Below the pieces are notes generated by a model. It was not told the origin of the DNA. It made no database searches and saw only the letters and a program-made list of their open reading frames with translations. Positions 8,076 through 18,669 of a stretch of DNA of 64,000 bases are shown in pieces. Source of the DNA: Leptospira koniambonensis (GTDB lineage: Bacteria > Spirochaetota > Leptospiria > Leptospirales > Leptospiraceae); assembly GCF_004769555.1 (NCBI RefSeq), contig NZ_RQFY01000007.1, positions 124,001 to 188,000 on the forward strand, written 5' to 3'. Every line of letters starts with the position of its first letter. Position 1 is the stretch's first letter. Made by a program: the position numbers and the translations under genes.

Positions 8076-9065
8076 ATGATCTCGTTTAGCCAAAAAGATT
8101 CTACACTTTTTCTTATTTTTTCCGTTGTAGTAGGCCTTTTGATTTATTTGGACCTATTCGTAATGAATAAAAGAGCCCATAAACTCTCTCTCAGAGAGTC
8201 GGGATACTGGACTTTGTTCTGGGTAACTCTTGCAGTTAGTTTTTCTCTTTTAGTTTATATATTCCACGAAGACCCGACGAACCCAGGACTTGCTAAACAA
8301 AAGACCCTGGAATTTTTAGCAGGATACCTTCTGGAATATTCACTTTCTGTGGATAATCTTTTCGTATTCATCATGATCTTTGCGAAGTTCAGGATACAGT
8401 CCCAGTACCAACCCATGATCTTAAAATGGGGAATCATAGGTGCATTGATATTCAGAGCAGTGATGATCTTTTCAGGTGCGGAACTGGTTTCCAGATTTGA
8501 ATGGATCTTATATCTCTTCGGATTTTTACTACTCTACTCCGCGTGGAAGATGTTCTTCCACGATGAAGAAGAAGATTTCGATCCAGAAGAAATGAAACTT
8601 CTGAAGTACGCACGTAAAGTTCTTCCAATGTCCAAAACATTCCATCCGGAAAAGTTTTTGGTAAAAGAACATGGAAAAACTCTTTTTACTTCTACATTCT
8701 TGATCTTGATCGTTGTGGAATTCAGCGATATTCTTTTCGCGATCGATTCTATTCCTGCGATCTTCTCCATCACACAAGATAGTTTTATCATCTATACTTC
8801 TAACGTATTCGCGATCCTAGGACTTAGATCTTTATTCTTCCTACTCGGCGGAGTAATGGAATTGTTTGTTCATTTGAAAAAGGGAGTCGCTCTTCTACTC
8901 GCATTTGTGGGAGTAAAACTTCTTCTTCCTGCATTTTCCGGATATGTTTTCGGAAAAGTGATCCATGTTTCTATTGAGATCTCTTTGGTAGTGATTATAG
9001 GAACTCTAACACTTTCAGTACTCGCTTCTATTCCTCATTATCTTAAAACGAAAAAAGGAGCCTGA
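8076..9065 (+). CDS. TerC family integral membrane protein (Alx-like)
   Basis: The 329-residue protein has about nine membrane segments and the two signature acidic motifs of the TerC family: EYSLSVDNLFVF in the first half and FSDILFAIDSIPA in the second. The full length matches Alx/TerC proteins (about 320 residues) and not the shorter YjbE type. Family members export manganese or supply metal to secreted enzymes; Alx of E. coli exports Mn2+. A cytoplasmic loop near residues 150-200 is very acidic (DEEEDFDPEE) and might bind metal. The gene is 11 bp ahead of mutA and may be transcribed with the mutase genes, though function does not link them obviously. Confidence 0.88.
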   Translation: MISFSQKDSTLFLIFSVVVGLLIYLDLFVMNKRAHKLSLRESGYWTLFWVTLAVSFSLLVYIFHEDPTNPGLAKQKTLEFLAGYLLEYSLSVDNLFVFIMIFAKFRIQSQYQPMILKWGIIGALIFRAVMIFSGAELVSRFEWILYLFGFLLLYSAWKMFFHDEEEDFDPEEMKLLKYARKVLPMSKTFHPEKFLVKEHGKTLFTSTFLILIVVEFSDILFAIDSIPAIFSITQDSFIIYTSNVFAILGLRSLFFLLGGVMELFVHLKKGVALLLAFVGVKLLLPAFSGYVFGKVIHVSIEISLVVIIGTLTLSVLASIPHYLKTKKGA

Positions 9066-9076
9066 CGGCAAATCGA

Positions 9077-10954
9077 ATGGCATCAGAAAAACTTTTCTCC
9101 GAATTTCCACCGGTTTCTACCGAAGAATGGACAAACCTGATCCAGAAGGATCTTAAAGGTGCGGACTTCGAAAAAAAACTGGTTTGGGAAACCCAAGAAG
9201 GATTTAAGATCCAGCCGTTTTATAGAAAAGAAAATCTAAAAGGAAAGGAATGGCTCCTTTCCAATCTTCCAGGAAAATTTCCTTATCTTAGATCTACCCG
9301 CAAACTTACAAATGATTGGAGTATCAGACAAGACATCGATACTCCTGATCTAAAAACAGCAAAAGAATTAGCGGTAGAAGCAATTGGCAATGGAGTTTCT
9401 GCTCTGGGACTAGTTCTTGCAGATGTCGGTTCTGGAAGAAAAGGAATACAGATCAAAAATGAAAAGGATCTGGCTTTCTTATTGGAAGACCTACCTTTGA
9501 ACGAAATCACTCTTCATTTTGTTGCAGAAGAAAAATCTCCGGAAACTTTTTCCTGGCTTCCTAAGAACAAAACTCTTGTGGGGGGACTCGGTTATGATCC
9601 TTACAGAATTCTCGCAAGACAAGGTCATTCAGGCGGACATGGCCCTGAAACTTTAAAACCGATCTTAACTGAACTTGCAGGCAAATGGAAAAATTTCCGC
9701 GCACTTACAGTCCATTCTTCTACATTTAGAGACAGCGGTTCTACAATTGTCCAAGAACTTGCATACACTCTCGCACTCGGTTCAGAATACTTATTTCGTT
9801 TGGGGGAATTAGGTGTTTCTCCTGAGGTAGTGAACTCTCAGACAATTTTCCAATTTACGATTGGCCCGGATTATTTCTTAGAGATCGCAAAGTTTAGAGC
9901 GGCTAGAACTCTTTGGGCGGAAATTTTTTCTTCTTATTCTTCTGATAAGGGAGAAGCTTCTCTTCCGTTTATAGAGGCAGAAACCGCAAGATATAATTAC
10001 GGGATCTATGATCTTCATAATAATATTTTGAGAGGAACCACTGAGGCAATCTCTGCTGCAATCGGCGGCGCAGAAGTTATCAATGTTCTTCCATTTGATC
10101 ATTTATTACAACCTGCAGATTCTTTCTCTTTAAGGATCGCAAGGAACGTACAATTACTTCTAAAACATGAATCTTATTTGGATAAGGTTGCAGATCCTTC
10201 TTCCGGTTCTTATTATATAGAAACAATTACTGATCAGATCACTGAACAGGCTTGGAAATTGTTTACTGAAGTGGAGAAGGACGGCGGATTCTTAGAATGC
10301 CTGAAATCCGGTAAAGTCCAATCTTCTATTTTAGAATCTAGAAAGAAAAAGGAAGAAAATTACTCTACACGTAAAGACATCTTCCTTGGAACAAACCAGT
10401 ATCCAAATTCTAAAGATAAGATCCAAAACAAAGATCTAAATAAACATGTGAAGTCTTCAAATCTTACTGCAAGCGCAAGCGAACTCAAGGTAACTGCTCT
10501 TCCTGAGTTTTTTGCAGGAGATGCAATCGAAGAGATTCGTATGAAAACGGAAAACTACGAAACCAAAAATAAAACTTCCGTAAAAGTTCTTCTTCTTCCT
10601 TTGGGCGACTTAAAAATGAAGAAGGCAAGAGCGATCTTCTCTCTGAACTTTTTAGGATGTGCAGGATTTAATGTAATCGATCCAGGAAGTTACGAAACTT
10701 CCGACGAAGCGATTGTTGGCATCCAAAAAGAAAATCCTCAGATGATTGTCTTCTGTAGTTCCGACGAAGAAGTAACATCTTACGTGAAGGATATTCTTCC
10801 TAAATTAAAAACTAAACCTCTTGTTTATGTGGCCGGTTATCCAAAAGAAATTCTTCCCGAACTGGAATCCGCAGGTGTAAACGGATTCATTCATGTTCGA
10901 TCCAATCTATTAGAAACACTTTCCGATCTTCAAAAAAGGATGGGAGTCCAATGA
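9077..10954 (+). CDS. mutA: Methylmalonyl-CoA mutase small (beta) subunit
   Basis: The 625-residue protein is homologous to the large subunit over its length but has lost the B12 ligand: the C-terminal Rossmann-like part (around residues 510-625) has no DxHxxG. This matches the non-catalytic small subunit of the heterodimeric bacterial enzyme. With MutB it isomerises (R)-methylmalonyl-CoA to succinyl-CoA, joining odd-chain and branched fatty acid or propionate breakdown to the TCA cycle. Leptospira live on fatty acids, so the pathway suits them. The stop overlaps the mutB ATG by 4 bp (ATGA), which implies translational coupling and equal subunit supply. Confidence 0.92.
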   Translation: MASEKLFSEFPPVSTEEWTNLIQKDLKGADFEKKLVWETQEGFKIQPFYRKENLKGKEWLLSNLPGKFPYLRSTRKLTNDWSIRQDIDTPDLKTAKELAVEAIGNGVSALGLVLADVGSGRKGIQIKNEKDLAFLLEDLPLNEITLHFVAEEKSPETFSWLPKNKTLVGGLGYDPYRILARQGHSGGHGPETLKPILTELAGKWKNFRALTVHSSTFRDSGSTIVQELAYTLALGSEYLFRLGELGVSPEVVNSQTIFQFTIGPDYFLEIAKFRAARTLWAEIFSSYSSDKGEASLPFIEAETARYNYGIYDLHNNILRGTTEAISAAIGGAEVINVLPFDHLLQPADSFSLRIARNVQLLLKHESYLDKVADPSSGSYYIETITDQITEQAWKLFTEVEKDGGFLECLKSGKVQSSILESRKKKEENYSTRKDIFLGTNQYPNSKDKIQNKDLNKHVKSSNLTASASELKVTALPEFFAGDAIEEIRMKTENYETKNKTSVKVLLLPLGDLKMKKARAIFSLNFLGCAGFNVIDPGSYETSDEAIVGIQKENPQMIVFCSSDEEVTSYVKDILPKLKTKPLVYVAGYPKEILPELESAGVNGFIHVRSNLLETLSDLQKRMGVQ

Positions 10955-13128
10955 AAAGACCTACATTCTCCCCTAACAGAACTCCAGTAACCGGAGATAC
11001 TAAATTCGAATCCTGGTCTAAAGAGGCCTTGGATGAATTAGGACTTTCTAAATTAGAAGAAACGATTTGGAATACTCCTGAAAAAGTTCCAGTTAAACCT
11101 GTATATGTTCCTAAAGATGTGGAGTCCTTGGAACATTTGGATTACGCAGCGGGAATTCCTCCTTTTTTAAGAGGACCCTACTCCACTATGTATGTCCAAC
11201 AACCTTGGACCATTCGTCAGTACGCAGGTTTTTCTACGGCAGAAGAGTCCAACGCATTCTATCGTAGAAACCTAGCAGCAGGACAAAAAGGTCTTTCTGT
11301 TGCATTTGACCTCGCAACTCACAGAGGATACGACTCAGATCACGAAAGAGTTTTAGGAGACGTAGGAAAAGCAGGAGTTGCAATCGATTCAGTCCTGGAT
11401 ATGAAGATACTCTTCGACCAGATTCCCTTAGATCAGATGTCAGTTTCCATGACAATGAATGGAGCTGTAATTCCTACATTAGCTTTTTATATTGTAGCTG
11501 CAGAAGAGCAAGGTGTAAAACCGGAACAACTTTCAGGCACCATCCAAAATGATATCTTAAAAGAGTTCATGGTGAGAAACACATACATTTATCCACCTGA
11601 ACCTTCTATGAAAATTATCGCTGATATTTTCAAATATACCACTGACTTCATGCCTAAGTTCAATTCAATCTCCATCTCCGGCTATCATATGCAGGAAGCT
11701 GGAGCTACTGCGGATATAGAACTTGCTTATACTTTGGCGGATGGATTGGAATACCTACGCACTGGTATCAAGGCTGGAATGGACGTGGATAGCTTTGCAC
11801 CACGTCTTTCTTTCTTCTGGGCAATTGGTATGAACCATTTTATGGAAATTGCTAAGATGAGAGCAGGAAGACTTCTCTGGGCAAAACTTGTAAAAACGTT
11901 TAACCCTAAGAGCAACAAATCTTTAGCTCTTAGAACTCATTGCCAAACTTCTGGTTGGAGTTTAACGGAACAGGATCCTTTTAATAACGTAGGAAGAACT
12001 TGTATAGAAGCTCTTGCTGCGGCGCTTGGTCATACCCAATCTTTGCATACAAATGCACTCGACGAAGCGATTGCTCTACCTACGGACTTCTCCGCAAGGA
12101 TCGCAAGAAACACTCAGATCTATTTACAAGAAGAAACTAATATCCACAGAGTTGTGGATCCTTGGGGTGGGTCCTTCTATATTGAATCTTTAACTTCTCA
12201 ACTTGCTGAAAGAGCTTGGGAACTTATCCAAGAAGTGGAAAAACTGGGCGGTATTGCAAAAGCAATCGAGACCGGAATTCCTAAAATGAGGATAGAAGAG
12301 GCGGCTGCACGTAAACAAGCAAGGATCGACTCCGGCAGAGATGTAATCGTAGGTATCAATCGTTATCGCCCTTCTAAAGAAAATCCTTTGGATATTTTGG
12401 ATATCGATAATACTGCGGTGAGAGAATCTCAGATCCGTAAATTAAACGAACTTAAGAAAAGCCGAGACAATGCTGCAGTTACTGCGGCTCTAGAAGCAAT
12501 CACAGAATGTGCTAAAACAGGAAATGGAAACCTGCTTGCACTTGCTGTAGATGCGGCTAGAAAAAGAGCAACTCTTGGCGAGATCTCTTTCGCTATGGAG
12601 AAAATATTCGGCAGATATAAATCCGTCACTCATATGATCAAAGGAGTGTACTCGGAGGAAATCATGGATGACCCGGATTTCAAAAGGGCAAAAGAACTCT
12701 CCGCAAAATTCGCAAAGTTAGAAGGAAGACAGCCTAGGATCATGGTCGCTAAGATGGGACAGGACGGACATGATAGAGGTGCAAAAGTAATTTCCACAAG
12801 CTTTGCAGATATGGGATTCGACGTTGATATAGGACCTCTATTCCAAACTCCTGGAGAAGCAGCAAAACAAGCTATCGAAAACGACGTGCATGTTCTCGGA
12901 GTTTCAAGTCTTGCTGCAGGTCATAAAACTTTAGTTCCTCAGGTGATCCAAGAACTCAAAAAACTAGGAAGAGAAGATATCCTAGTAATTGCAGGTGGAG
13001 TAATTCCTCAGCAAGATTATGATTTCTTGTATAAGTCTGGAGTGAACGGGATTTTCGGACCTGGAACAAAGATCTCCAAAGCAGGTGCAGAAATCCTAGA
13101 ACTTCTGATCAAGAGTGTAGAAGGTTAA
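10951..13128 (+). CDS. mutB: Methylmalonyl-CoA mutase large (alpha) subunit, adenosylcobalamin-binding
   Basis: This 725-residue catalytic subunit has a CoA-binding TIM barrel in residues ~60-420 (for example the [13 protein letters not shown] segment) and a B12 domain at about 590-720. The cobalamin histidine motif DxHxxG is D605-H607-G610, followed by the base-off B12 fold ([18 protein letters not shown]). Product: succinyl-CoA from methylmalonyl-CoA, by radical rearrangement. It is in an operon with mutA and meaB. No cobalamin riboswitch is seen before the operon. The strict conservation makes this one of the safest calls in the window. Confidence 0.97.
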   Translation: MKRPTFSPNRTPVTGDTKFESWSKEALDELGLSKLEETIWNTPEKVPVKPVYVPKDVESLEHLDYAAGIPPFLRGPYSTMYVQQPWTIRQYAGFSTAEESNAFYRRNLAAGQKGLSVAFDLATHRGYDSDHERVLGDVGKAGVAIDSVLDMKILFDQIPLDQMSVSMTMNGAVIPTLAFYIVAAEEQGVKPEQLSGTIQNDILKEFMVRNTYIYPPEPSMKIIADIFKYTTDFMPKFNSISISGYHMQEAGATADIELAYTLADGLEYLRTGIKAGMDVDSFAPRLSFFWAIGMNHFMEIAKMRAGRLLWAKLVKTFNPKSNKSLALRTHCQTSGWSLTEQDPFNNVGRTCIEALAAALGHTQSLHTNALDEAIALPTDFSARIARNTQIYLQEETNIHRVVDPWGGSFYIESLTSQLAERAWELIQEVEKLGGIAKAIETGIPKMRIEEAAARKQARIDSGRDVIVGINRYRPSKENPLDILDIDNTAVRESQIRKLNELKKSRDNAAVTAALEAITECAKTGNGNLLALAVDAARKRATLGEISFAMEKIFGRYKSVTHMIKGVYSEEIMDDPDFKRAKELSAKFAKLEGRQPRIMVAKMGQDGHDRGAKVISTSFADMGFDVDIGPLFQTPGEAAKQAIENDVHVLGVSSLAAGHKTLVPQVIQELKKLGREDILVIAGGVIPQQDYDFLYKSGVNGIFGPGTKISKAGAEILELLIKSVEG

Positions 13129-13135
13129 TCTATCT

Positions 13136-14179
13136 ATGCCCGAGACCGAGGGAAAAGAAGAAGCCCAGATCCGAGGCTCTATCAAAAAAAAGAGCCTTCC
13201 GGATGCGGAAACTTTTTCCCAAGGAATTCTTTCTGGAGATATAGTTCTATTAAGTAGAGCCATCACCTTAGTAGAGAGCACCCTACCTTCTCACCAAGAG
13301 CTTGCAGAAGCTATATTAGAAAAATGTTTACCTCATTCCGGTAAGAGTATCCGAGTTGGTATCACAGGTATTCCTGGTGTAGGCAAAAGTACATTTATAG
13401 AATCCTTCGGAAATCATCTGATCGAACAAGGCAGAAAGATTGCAGTACTTGCAGTCGATCCTACATCACAATTATCTAAAGGATCCATTTTGGGAGATAA
13501 GACCAGAATGGAAATTCTTTCCCGTAAAAAAGAAGCATTTATCCGCCCTTCTCCTTCCGGAGATTCATTAGGTGGAGTCGCACGTAAAACTAGAGAAACA
13601 ATCTTTTTATGCGAGGCTGCAGGCTTCGATACAATCCTTGTAGAAACTGTTGGAGTTGGACAATCAGAGACTGCAGTTAATTCAATGGTGGATATTTTCC
13701 TTCTTCTTTTAATAGCTGGAGCGGGAGATGAATTACAAGGAATCAAACGTGGTATCATGGAGATGGCGGATTTGATCGCGATCACCAAAGCTGATGGAGA
13801 AAATACTGCCAGAGCAAATCGTGCAAAAGCAGAAACAATTTCCGCAGTTCATTTTCTTCCTACTCATGAATCAGGTATTAAAACAGAAGTTAGAACATGC
13901 TCGGCAGTTACTGGAGAAGGTATCTTCGAAATTTGGACTGAAATTTTAAACTTCATACAAGCTATCAAAGACAAAGGTTACTTAGATAAAAAAAGAAAAG
14001 AACAGGCCAAACATTGGTTACACGAATCTGTTCAATCTATGTTACTAGATGATTTCTTTTCTAAATTAGGAAATGATTTCCATAAGGCAGAAGAACTTGT
14101 AACCCAAGGACTGGCAGGTTCTTATCAAACTGCTCGCAGGCTTGTGAAGTATTATAAGAACGAAGATAATCAAATTTAA
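13136..14179 (+). CDS. meaB: Methylmalonyl-CoA mutase-associated GTPase MeaB
   Basis: This 347-residue G3E-family P-loop GTPase has Walker A GIPGVGKST (about residues 78-86), a DPTSQLSKGSILGDKTRM region typical of ArgK/MeaB, the switch/Walker B segment ILVETVGVGQSE and the base motif ITKADG. MeaB gates loading of adenosylcobalamin into the mutase and prevents its inactivation. It begins 7 bp after mutB, so mutA-mutB-meaB is one transcription unit; a weak hairpin with a T run follows at 14266-14287. Confidence 0.95.
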   Translation: MPETEGKEEAQIRGSIKKKSLPDAETFSQGILSGDIVLLSRAITLVESTLPSHQELAEAILEKCLPHSGKSIRVGITGIPGVGKSTFIESFGNHLIEQGRKIAVLAVDPTSQLSKGSILGDKTRMEILSRKKEAFIRPSPSGDSLGGVARKTRETIFLCEAAGFDTILVETVGVGQSETAVNSMVDIFLLLLIAGAGDELQGIKRGIMEMADLIAITKADGENTARANRAKAETISAVHFLPTHESGIKTEVRTCSAVTGEGIFEIWTEILNFIQAIKDKGYLDKKRKEQAKHWLHESVQSMLLDDFFSKLGNDFHKAEELVTQGLAGSYQTARRLVKYYKNEDNQI

Positions 14180-14265
14180 ACATTCAACGAAACCAAACAA
14201 TCACGGTTTTGTAATATATTCCCTCTCCTAAACATTATTTGTCCCGACCATATCACATTGATTCT

Positions 14266-14287
14266 AGTTCCAGATGGAATTTTTTTT
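14266..14287 (+). terminator. Probable terminator after meaB
   Basis: AGTTCC (14266-14271) pairs with GGAATT (14276-14281), with one wobble and a 4-nt loop, and runs straight into eight T residues. The stem is short. The rest of the 233-bp gap up to the first lipoprotein gene shows no further gene. Confidence 0.45.
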
Positions 14288-14412
14288 CTTGGAAAATATG
14301 TCTTTTGGGAGATTGATGGTGGATACAAAAGATTGAACCTCAATCGCGAAACGCCTCTGTTCTAGCAAGAAATTGACTTAGACCCGAGTCGGTTATTGGA
14401 AAAGGAAAAAAC

Positions 14413-14793
14413 ATGAAACCTCGTATTTCTGGGCTAGTCTTAGCTATTCTGTTAGCGATATCTGCCATCTCTTGCGCAACTTCTAGTGCCGGACTCGCAA
14501 CTAGTACGGTTCCTGTAGCAGATAAAAAGTATAAGGTGATCTCTCCGGTAGAAGGAACAAAATACTGGTACACATTTGATATCGCAATTATTGGAATTCC
14601 ATTAAGCGAACCTCCTATTGATCAACTATTAGAACAATTGAAAAAAGAAAAAGAGGCAGATGCTCTAATCAATGTACGCTATTGGACAGATAAATCTATC
14701 TTTGTATTCTTAACTGTAAACCGTCTTCATATCTCTGCAGAAGCAATCAAGTTCGAAGATGAGATCCCAGATCCTAAAAAGAAAGGCCGTTAA
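14413..14793 (+). CDS. Small lipoprotein 1 of the TonB island
   Basis: The 126-residue protein has a lipoprotein signal ending in AISC (C22), so lipid attachment and periplasmic or outer-membrane placement are expected. The mature part is about 105 residues and contains ADALINVRYWTDKSIFVFL, a pattern repeated in the next protein (SLIKVKYWQETHLFF). The two are therefore likely tandem paralogues, loosely like TRL-like small lipoproteins. The start ATG follows AAAGGA by 7-8 bases. A TTGACT box at 14373 could be a -35 element, but no good -10 follows. The function is unknown. Position makes it the first gene of the island feeding the TonB-dependent receptor. Confidence 0.7.
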   Translation: MKPRISGLVLAILLAISAISCATSSAGLATSTVPVADKKYKVISPVEGTKYWYTFDIAIIGIPLSEPPIDQLLEQLKKEKEADALINVRYWTDKSIFVFLTVNRLHISAEAIKFEDEIPDPKKKGR

Positions 14794-14805
14794 TTTTTAA
14801 ACGAC

Positions 14806-15213
14806 ATGATTCTTCTTAGATCTATCATTCTGTTTTGTTTTTTAATTTTTATGATGTACTCATGCTCAGGTTCTTTTAATAGAGCGGATGTAGGCGGCAG
14901 AGTAACTAGCACTCAACTCATTGATTCTGCTACAATCATTCGCTCCCAAGATTATATGGAGTTAGGAGTTTCTACCGGAGAAAGTTCCGTTTTCTTTTTG
15001 TTCGGACTTATCCCAGTCACCAATCCATTAAATATGGATTATGCACTTAGTGAAGCAGTTCAAAAGATCCCGGGAGGGAAAAGTTTGATCAAAGTAAAAT
15101 ACTGGCAGGAGACTCACCTATTCTTTCCAGTCGGTACGATAAGTGTCTTGAAAGTAAAAGGTACAGTGATCGGTTCTCCTTCTGTGACTCCGAACGAGGC
15201 GGGTAAAAAATGA
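14806..15213 (+). CDS. Small lipoprotein 2 of the TonB island
   Basis: The 135-residue protein has a hydrophobic N-terminus and a lipobox-like MYSC (C20). The mature portion keeps a GGKSLIKVKYWQETHLFF segment similar to the preceding protein, which suggests duplication. It lies 12 bp after the first lipoprotein and overlaps the next gene by 4 bp. It is not a family I recognise. An accessory role at the outer membrane near the receptor is inferred from position only. Confidence 0.68.
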   Translation: MILLRSIILFCFLIFMMYSCSGSFNRADVGGRVTSTQLIDSATIIRSQDYMELGVSTGESSVFFLFGLIPVTNPLNMDYALSEAVQKIPGGKSLIKVKYWQETHLFFPVGTISVLKVKGTVIGSPSVTPNEAGKK

Positions 15214-15551
15214 AAACCCGACTATTTATAATCAGCTTCTTTTGTATTTCATTAATAGATTGTGTTCGGGAAGATACTGTTCCTCAGGGAGATGCAAACA
15301 GCCAGATCTATGCTGCAGCAGAATATCTTTCTAAAAAATGTGGAGACCCAATTCCACCAAATTTCCCAGCAGCGATTGGAGATGTACAAAGAAGGAATTT
15401 AGATCTTTGTAGTATTGCGATCACTAAAGCAGAATGCCCTTTTAACTCTTATCCTGTGGTTTGTCTTTGGATCTATTATGATAAACCTGCGGGAGAGATC
15501 CCTTGGTATTTGAATTTTAAAGATGTATTTGTGGATCCTAAATTGCCATGA
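15210..15551 (+). CDS. Small lipoprotein 3 of the TonB island, cysteine-containing
   Basis: This 113-residue protein has a signal ending in LIDC (C18), a spirochaete-like loose lipobox. Four more cysteines lie in the mature part (in KKCGD, DLCSI, AECPF and VVCLW), enough for two disulfides. The ATGA at its start overlaps the stop of the preceding gene, and its own stop overlaps the receptor start, so the order lipoprotein-lipoprotein-lipoprotein-receptor is translationally coupled. No known family recognised. Confidence 0.65.
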   Translation: MKTRLFIISFFCISLIDCVREDTVPQGDANSQIYAAAEYLSKKCGDPIPPNFPAAIGDVQRRNLDLCSIAITKAECPFNSYPVVCLWIYYDKPAGEIPWYLNFKDVFVDPKLP

Positions 15552-18094
15552 AGTTAAAAAAAGTTCTGATCAAAATCGCTTTCCTCGCGGCAATCGCTCC
15601 ATTGGATGTGTTTGCAGAAGTAACCTTTAAAGCTAGGTTATTCTCCAGGCAAAAAAACCAAGGAGAATCTAAAACCCAGGTTCTACTTTTTGAAACCAAA
15701 AAGATCTATAGAACAGATGCAGAAGGTTATTTCGACGCAGTAGTACCTTCTCCTGGAATTTATACTTTCCGTATTTTAAAAGTAGAAGATATGCAGGATA
15801 TCAAAGGTAACGTAGAGGCTTCTGGCCAAACAGTTACTCTTTATACGGATGCAGGTTCAGATGCTTCTATAGGATCTCCTAAAGCAAAGACTCCTAAGGG
15901 AACAATCACAGTCGCTGCAGAAAGAGATAAACCTATTCTTTCCAGAACTACGATCAAATACGAAGAGATCAAAAGGATGCCTGGAACTTTTGGAGAACCA
16001 TTACGAGCCTTGGAAACAATTCCTGGTGTGGTTCCTTCTGCTGCATTTGGCGGCGGAGCAAACAATTATGTGATCCGGGGTTCTGATCCAAACTCGAACT
16101 TATATTTAGTAGATGATCTTCCTATTTTGTATCCATTCCACTTTGATGGATTGAGCGCAGTGGTAAACGCTAACTTGATCAAATCAATTGATGTGTATAC
16201 CGGTGTATTCCCTGCAAACTTCAATAACGCATTGGGTGGGGTCATTCATATCGACACTGTGGATAAGGTAGATAAGTCTCAGAAAAACCTGATCATCTCT
16301 GCTTGGTCCAGTAGTATCAGTTATATGAGTCCTACCTTTGGCGGGAAAGGTTATCTGATCGCTTCTGCCCGCGTAGGATACTTGGACAGATTTGTACAAG
16401 GATTAACTTCTGCATTAGGTGCAGACTTTCCAGAAGGTTTAAGACTTCCAAGATTCGTGGACTCTCAGGTTAAGTTCGTTCATAATTTTAATGAACATCA
16501 CCAAGTCTCTTTTCATTCCTTCTATTCTAAGGATGATTTTGCAGCAAATCTTCCTGCAAAATACCAAAATGACCCAGCAAATGATGCTACTGCCGCATTT
16601 GCTGGAGCAAGTATTTCCTCAGGACAAGGATTCAGAACCCAAGCATTACGTTATACTTGGAAACCGATCGATACATTCTCCAATCGTGTAACAGTTATCA
16701 GTTATGATCCATTCACTGACTTTAATGTCTCTTTTGGTTCCATTCAAGGAAAGAATAGAGCAAGTGGTGCATATAACGGTGTACGACAGGATGCTTTTTG
16801 GGATCCGAATAAATATTTCAGCGCTGAGTTCGGAACAGAATATAGATTATTAAATTATTATTCTACAGGTTCCAGTATCATTCAATCAGATCCGAACAAT
16901 TTAAGTCCAAACCCTTATGATACCCAAAGCCCAGACTTCACTACTATACCTACGAACATTACTGCGAAAGGATCCTACTATAACGGTTATCTAACAACTA
17001 AGATCCGTTTAGGTAATTTGCATATTGAACCGGGAGCACGTTACGATTATATTCCTTACGTAAACAATAGTGCACTCGGTCCAAGAGCTCAGGCATCTTA
17101 TAAGTTTGAAGGTATAGGAAAAGGAACTACTATTTTCGGAGGTGGAGGTAATTTCTTCCGCTTCCCTCTGGATACTAGATTTAATAAGGATAGTGGAAAC
17201 CCTCACTTGGATTTTGAGAAAGTTTTCAAGTACGGCGGAGGGATTGAACAATTATTAGAAGGTGATTACCAGATCAAAGCAGAAGTCTTCAAACAAGAAT
17301 ACTCTAGCTTGATCGTGGATGACCCTTATATCACTGAACCTATTGGAACAAATCCGGACCCATATTCCAGGATCGCTCAACCTTTTATCGCAAACAAAAA
17401 GTTGAACTACTCCAATAGTGGAACTGGCTGGTCCAGAGGTTACGAGCTAGTACTTCGTAAGAACTCCCGCCCTGGAACCAGGAATTGGTTTGGTTGGATT
17501 ACCTACACTTGGTCCCAAACATTCAGAAATAATAATATATTCACGCCTGATGCTGGAGCCGCTCCTCTAAGCGCTCAAGAAACCCAGATCGCCGCAGAGT
17601 TTTATAAGAATTCTAAAGAGACATTATACGACTATGACAGGACCCATGTGATCAATATGGTCTTCGGTTGGAGATGGAGCCAAGAGTGGCAATTCGGCGC
17701 AAGATGGTCTTACCTGACAAGTAGGCCGTTTACTCCTATTGTAGGGGACGACGGGGGAAGGTTCAGTAACCCTGCAAATGGCCAAACCTATTGGGTACCT
17801 CAATACGCCAATAACCCAGCCCTTGGAGAATATATCAATAGTCGTAGGTTAAAGCCTTATCATCGACTTGACATCCGTTTCGATAGATTTTTCAATTATG
17901 AATGGGGGTATGTGAATACCTTCCTGGAGATAGTAAACGTATACCTAAGAGAGAACGTGGGTGGAGAAGATTTCGATAATACGAAACCTTATTCCAAAAC
18001 GAACCCAAGTCCTAGCCCGACATTCGGAACAATTCCTTTGCCAGGTGGTGTGATCATTCCGTTCTTTAACGTAGGTATCGAGGTTAAGTTCTAA
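15548..18094 (+). CDS. TonB-dependent outer-membrane receptor
   Basis: The 848-residue protein has a signal peptide (cleavage probably after A23). Residues ~25-110 form a carboxypeptidase-regulatory-like beta domain. A plug follows at about 115-240, with RTTIKYEEIKRMPG, the GVVPSAAFGGGANNYVIRG segment and the VDVYTG-like turn. The remaining ~600 residues alternate aromatic beta strands and end in VGIEVKF, a typical barrel C-terminus with terminal phenylalanine. It imports a bound ligand across the outer membrane using the energy of TonB-ExbBD, which is encoded just downstream. The ligand is not evident: no siderophore, haem or B12 genes adjoin. It overlaps both neighbouring genes by 1-4 bp. 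Confidence 0.9.
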   Translation: MKLKKVLIKIAFLAAIAPLDVFAEVTFKARLFSRQKNQGESKTQVLLFETKKIYRTDAEGYFDAVVPSPGIYTFRILKVEDMQDIKGNVEASGQTVTLYTDAGSDASIGSPKAKTPKGTITVAAERDKPILSRTTIKYEEIKRMPGTFGEPLRALETIPGVVPSAAFGGGANNYVIRGSDPNSNLYLVDDLPILYPFHFDGLSAVVNANLIKSIDVYTGVFPANFNNALGGVIHIDTVDKVDKSQKNLIISAWSSSISYMSPTFGGKGYLIASARVGYLDRFVQGLTSALGADFPEGLRLPRFVDSQVKFVHNFNEHHQVSFHSFYSKDDFAANLPAKYQNDPANDATAAFAGASISSGQGFRTQALRYTWKPIDTFSNRVTVISYDPFTDFNVSFGSIQGKNRASGAYNGVRQDAFWDPNKYFSAEFGTEYRLLNYYSTGSSIIQSDPNNLSPNPYDTQSPDFTTIPTNITAKGSYYNGYLTTKIRLGNLHIEPGARYDYIPYVNNSALGPRAQASYKFEGIGKGTTIFGGGGNFFRFPLDTRFNKDSGNPHLDFEKVFKYGGGIEQLLEGDYQIKAEVFKQEYSSLIVDDPYITEPIGTNPDPYSRIAQPFIANKKLNYSNSGTGWSRGYELVLRKNSRPGTRNWFGWITYTWSQTFRNNNIFTPDAGAAPLSAQETQIAAEFYKNSKETLYDYDRTHVINMVFGWRWSQEWQFGARWSYLTSRPFTPIVGDDGGRFSNPANGQTYWVPQYANNPALGEYINSRRLKPYHRLDIRFDRFFNYEWGYVNTFLEIVNVYLRENVGGEDFDNTKPYSKTNPSPSPTFGTIPLPGGVIIPFFNVGIEVKF

Positions 18095-18591
18095 TGAACG
18101 TTCGGAGTTTGAGAAAAGTTTCTACACACTGGTTCGGATTATTGTCCGCTCTAGTTATATTCTCATACTGTTCCCAATATTCTCCAGAAGCGTCTAACGA
18201 AAGTACACTCGTCCTACAATCTCTCTTAAATTATTCTGCAAATCCATCTACAGCATGTAAGTCTTCCATGCAAGAAGCAGAAGATTGTTTAAAAACTTCC
18301 TCAGACTTAAGCGGAAGTGGAGAAATTGAAATTTCAGGATTATTCTCCGGGGGAACTGCTAAGAGTTATGAATCTTATTGTAGCCAATTATTGGCTCAAT
18401 CGCAGATGTCCGGTTTAAATTCCAAAGTCCAAGAATGTATTTTTAATTGTAACGAATCCTATTGGTCCAGGGTCGGATCTGAAAATGATTGTAGCGGAGA
18501 AGGTGCTGAACTTATTTCTAACTCCGGAATTGAAACCCTGAGCTGTATCAGAAATTGCAAAGAACTTTATTCATCAGAACCAGAACTTTAA
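18094..18591 (+). CDS. Cysteine-rich lipoprotein of the TonB island
   Basis: The 165-residue protein has an uncleaved-looking basic start and a hydrophobic stretch ending at FSYC (C26), a probable lipobox. The mature part holds nine further cysteines (for example STACK, EDCLK, SYCSQ, QECIFNCN, NDCSG, LSCIRNCK), some in CxxxC pairs, as in small disulfide-rich or metal-binding domains. The start ATG shares its A with the receptor TAA. Its place between receptor and ExbB suggests a ligand-capture or receptor-accessory role, which is inference. Family not recognised. Confidence 0.68.
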   Translation: MNVRSLRKVSTHWFGLLSALVIFSYCSQYSPEASNESTLVLQSLLNYSANPSTACKSSMQEAEDCLKTSSDLSGSGEIEISGLFSGGTAKSYESYCSQLLAQSQMSGLNSKVQECIFNCNESYWSRVGSENDCSGEGAELISNSGIETLSCIRNCKELYSSEPEL

Positions 18592-18592
18592 G

Positions 18593-18606
18593 TCCGAAAT
18601 TTCGGA
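18593..18606. repeat. Perfect palindrome TCCGAAATTTCGGA
   Basis: This 14-bp perfect palindrome lies 2 bp after the cysteine-rich lipoprotein stop and about 64 bp before exbB. It could be an operator or a weak hairpin separating receptor and energiser transcripts. Confidence 0.4.
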
Positions 18607-18669
18607 ACAAAAACGGAATGACTGGGATCGTATCAGACAAAAAAACAGAAATTAAGAAGGAATTATAAA

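Noticed and set aside
9000..13200. Cobalamin riboswitch for the B12-dependent mutase or methionine synthase genes
   Set aside because: No B12 box or the associated stem pattern was found before mutA, nor in the gaps of the metH operon.
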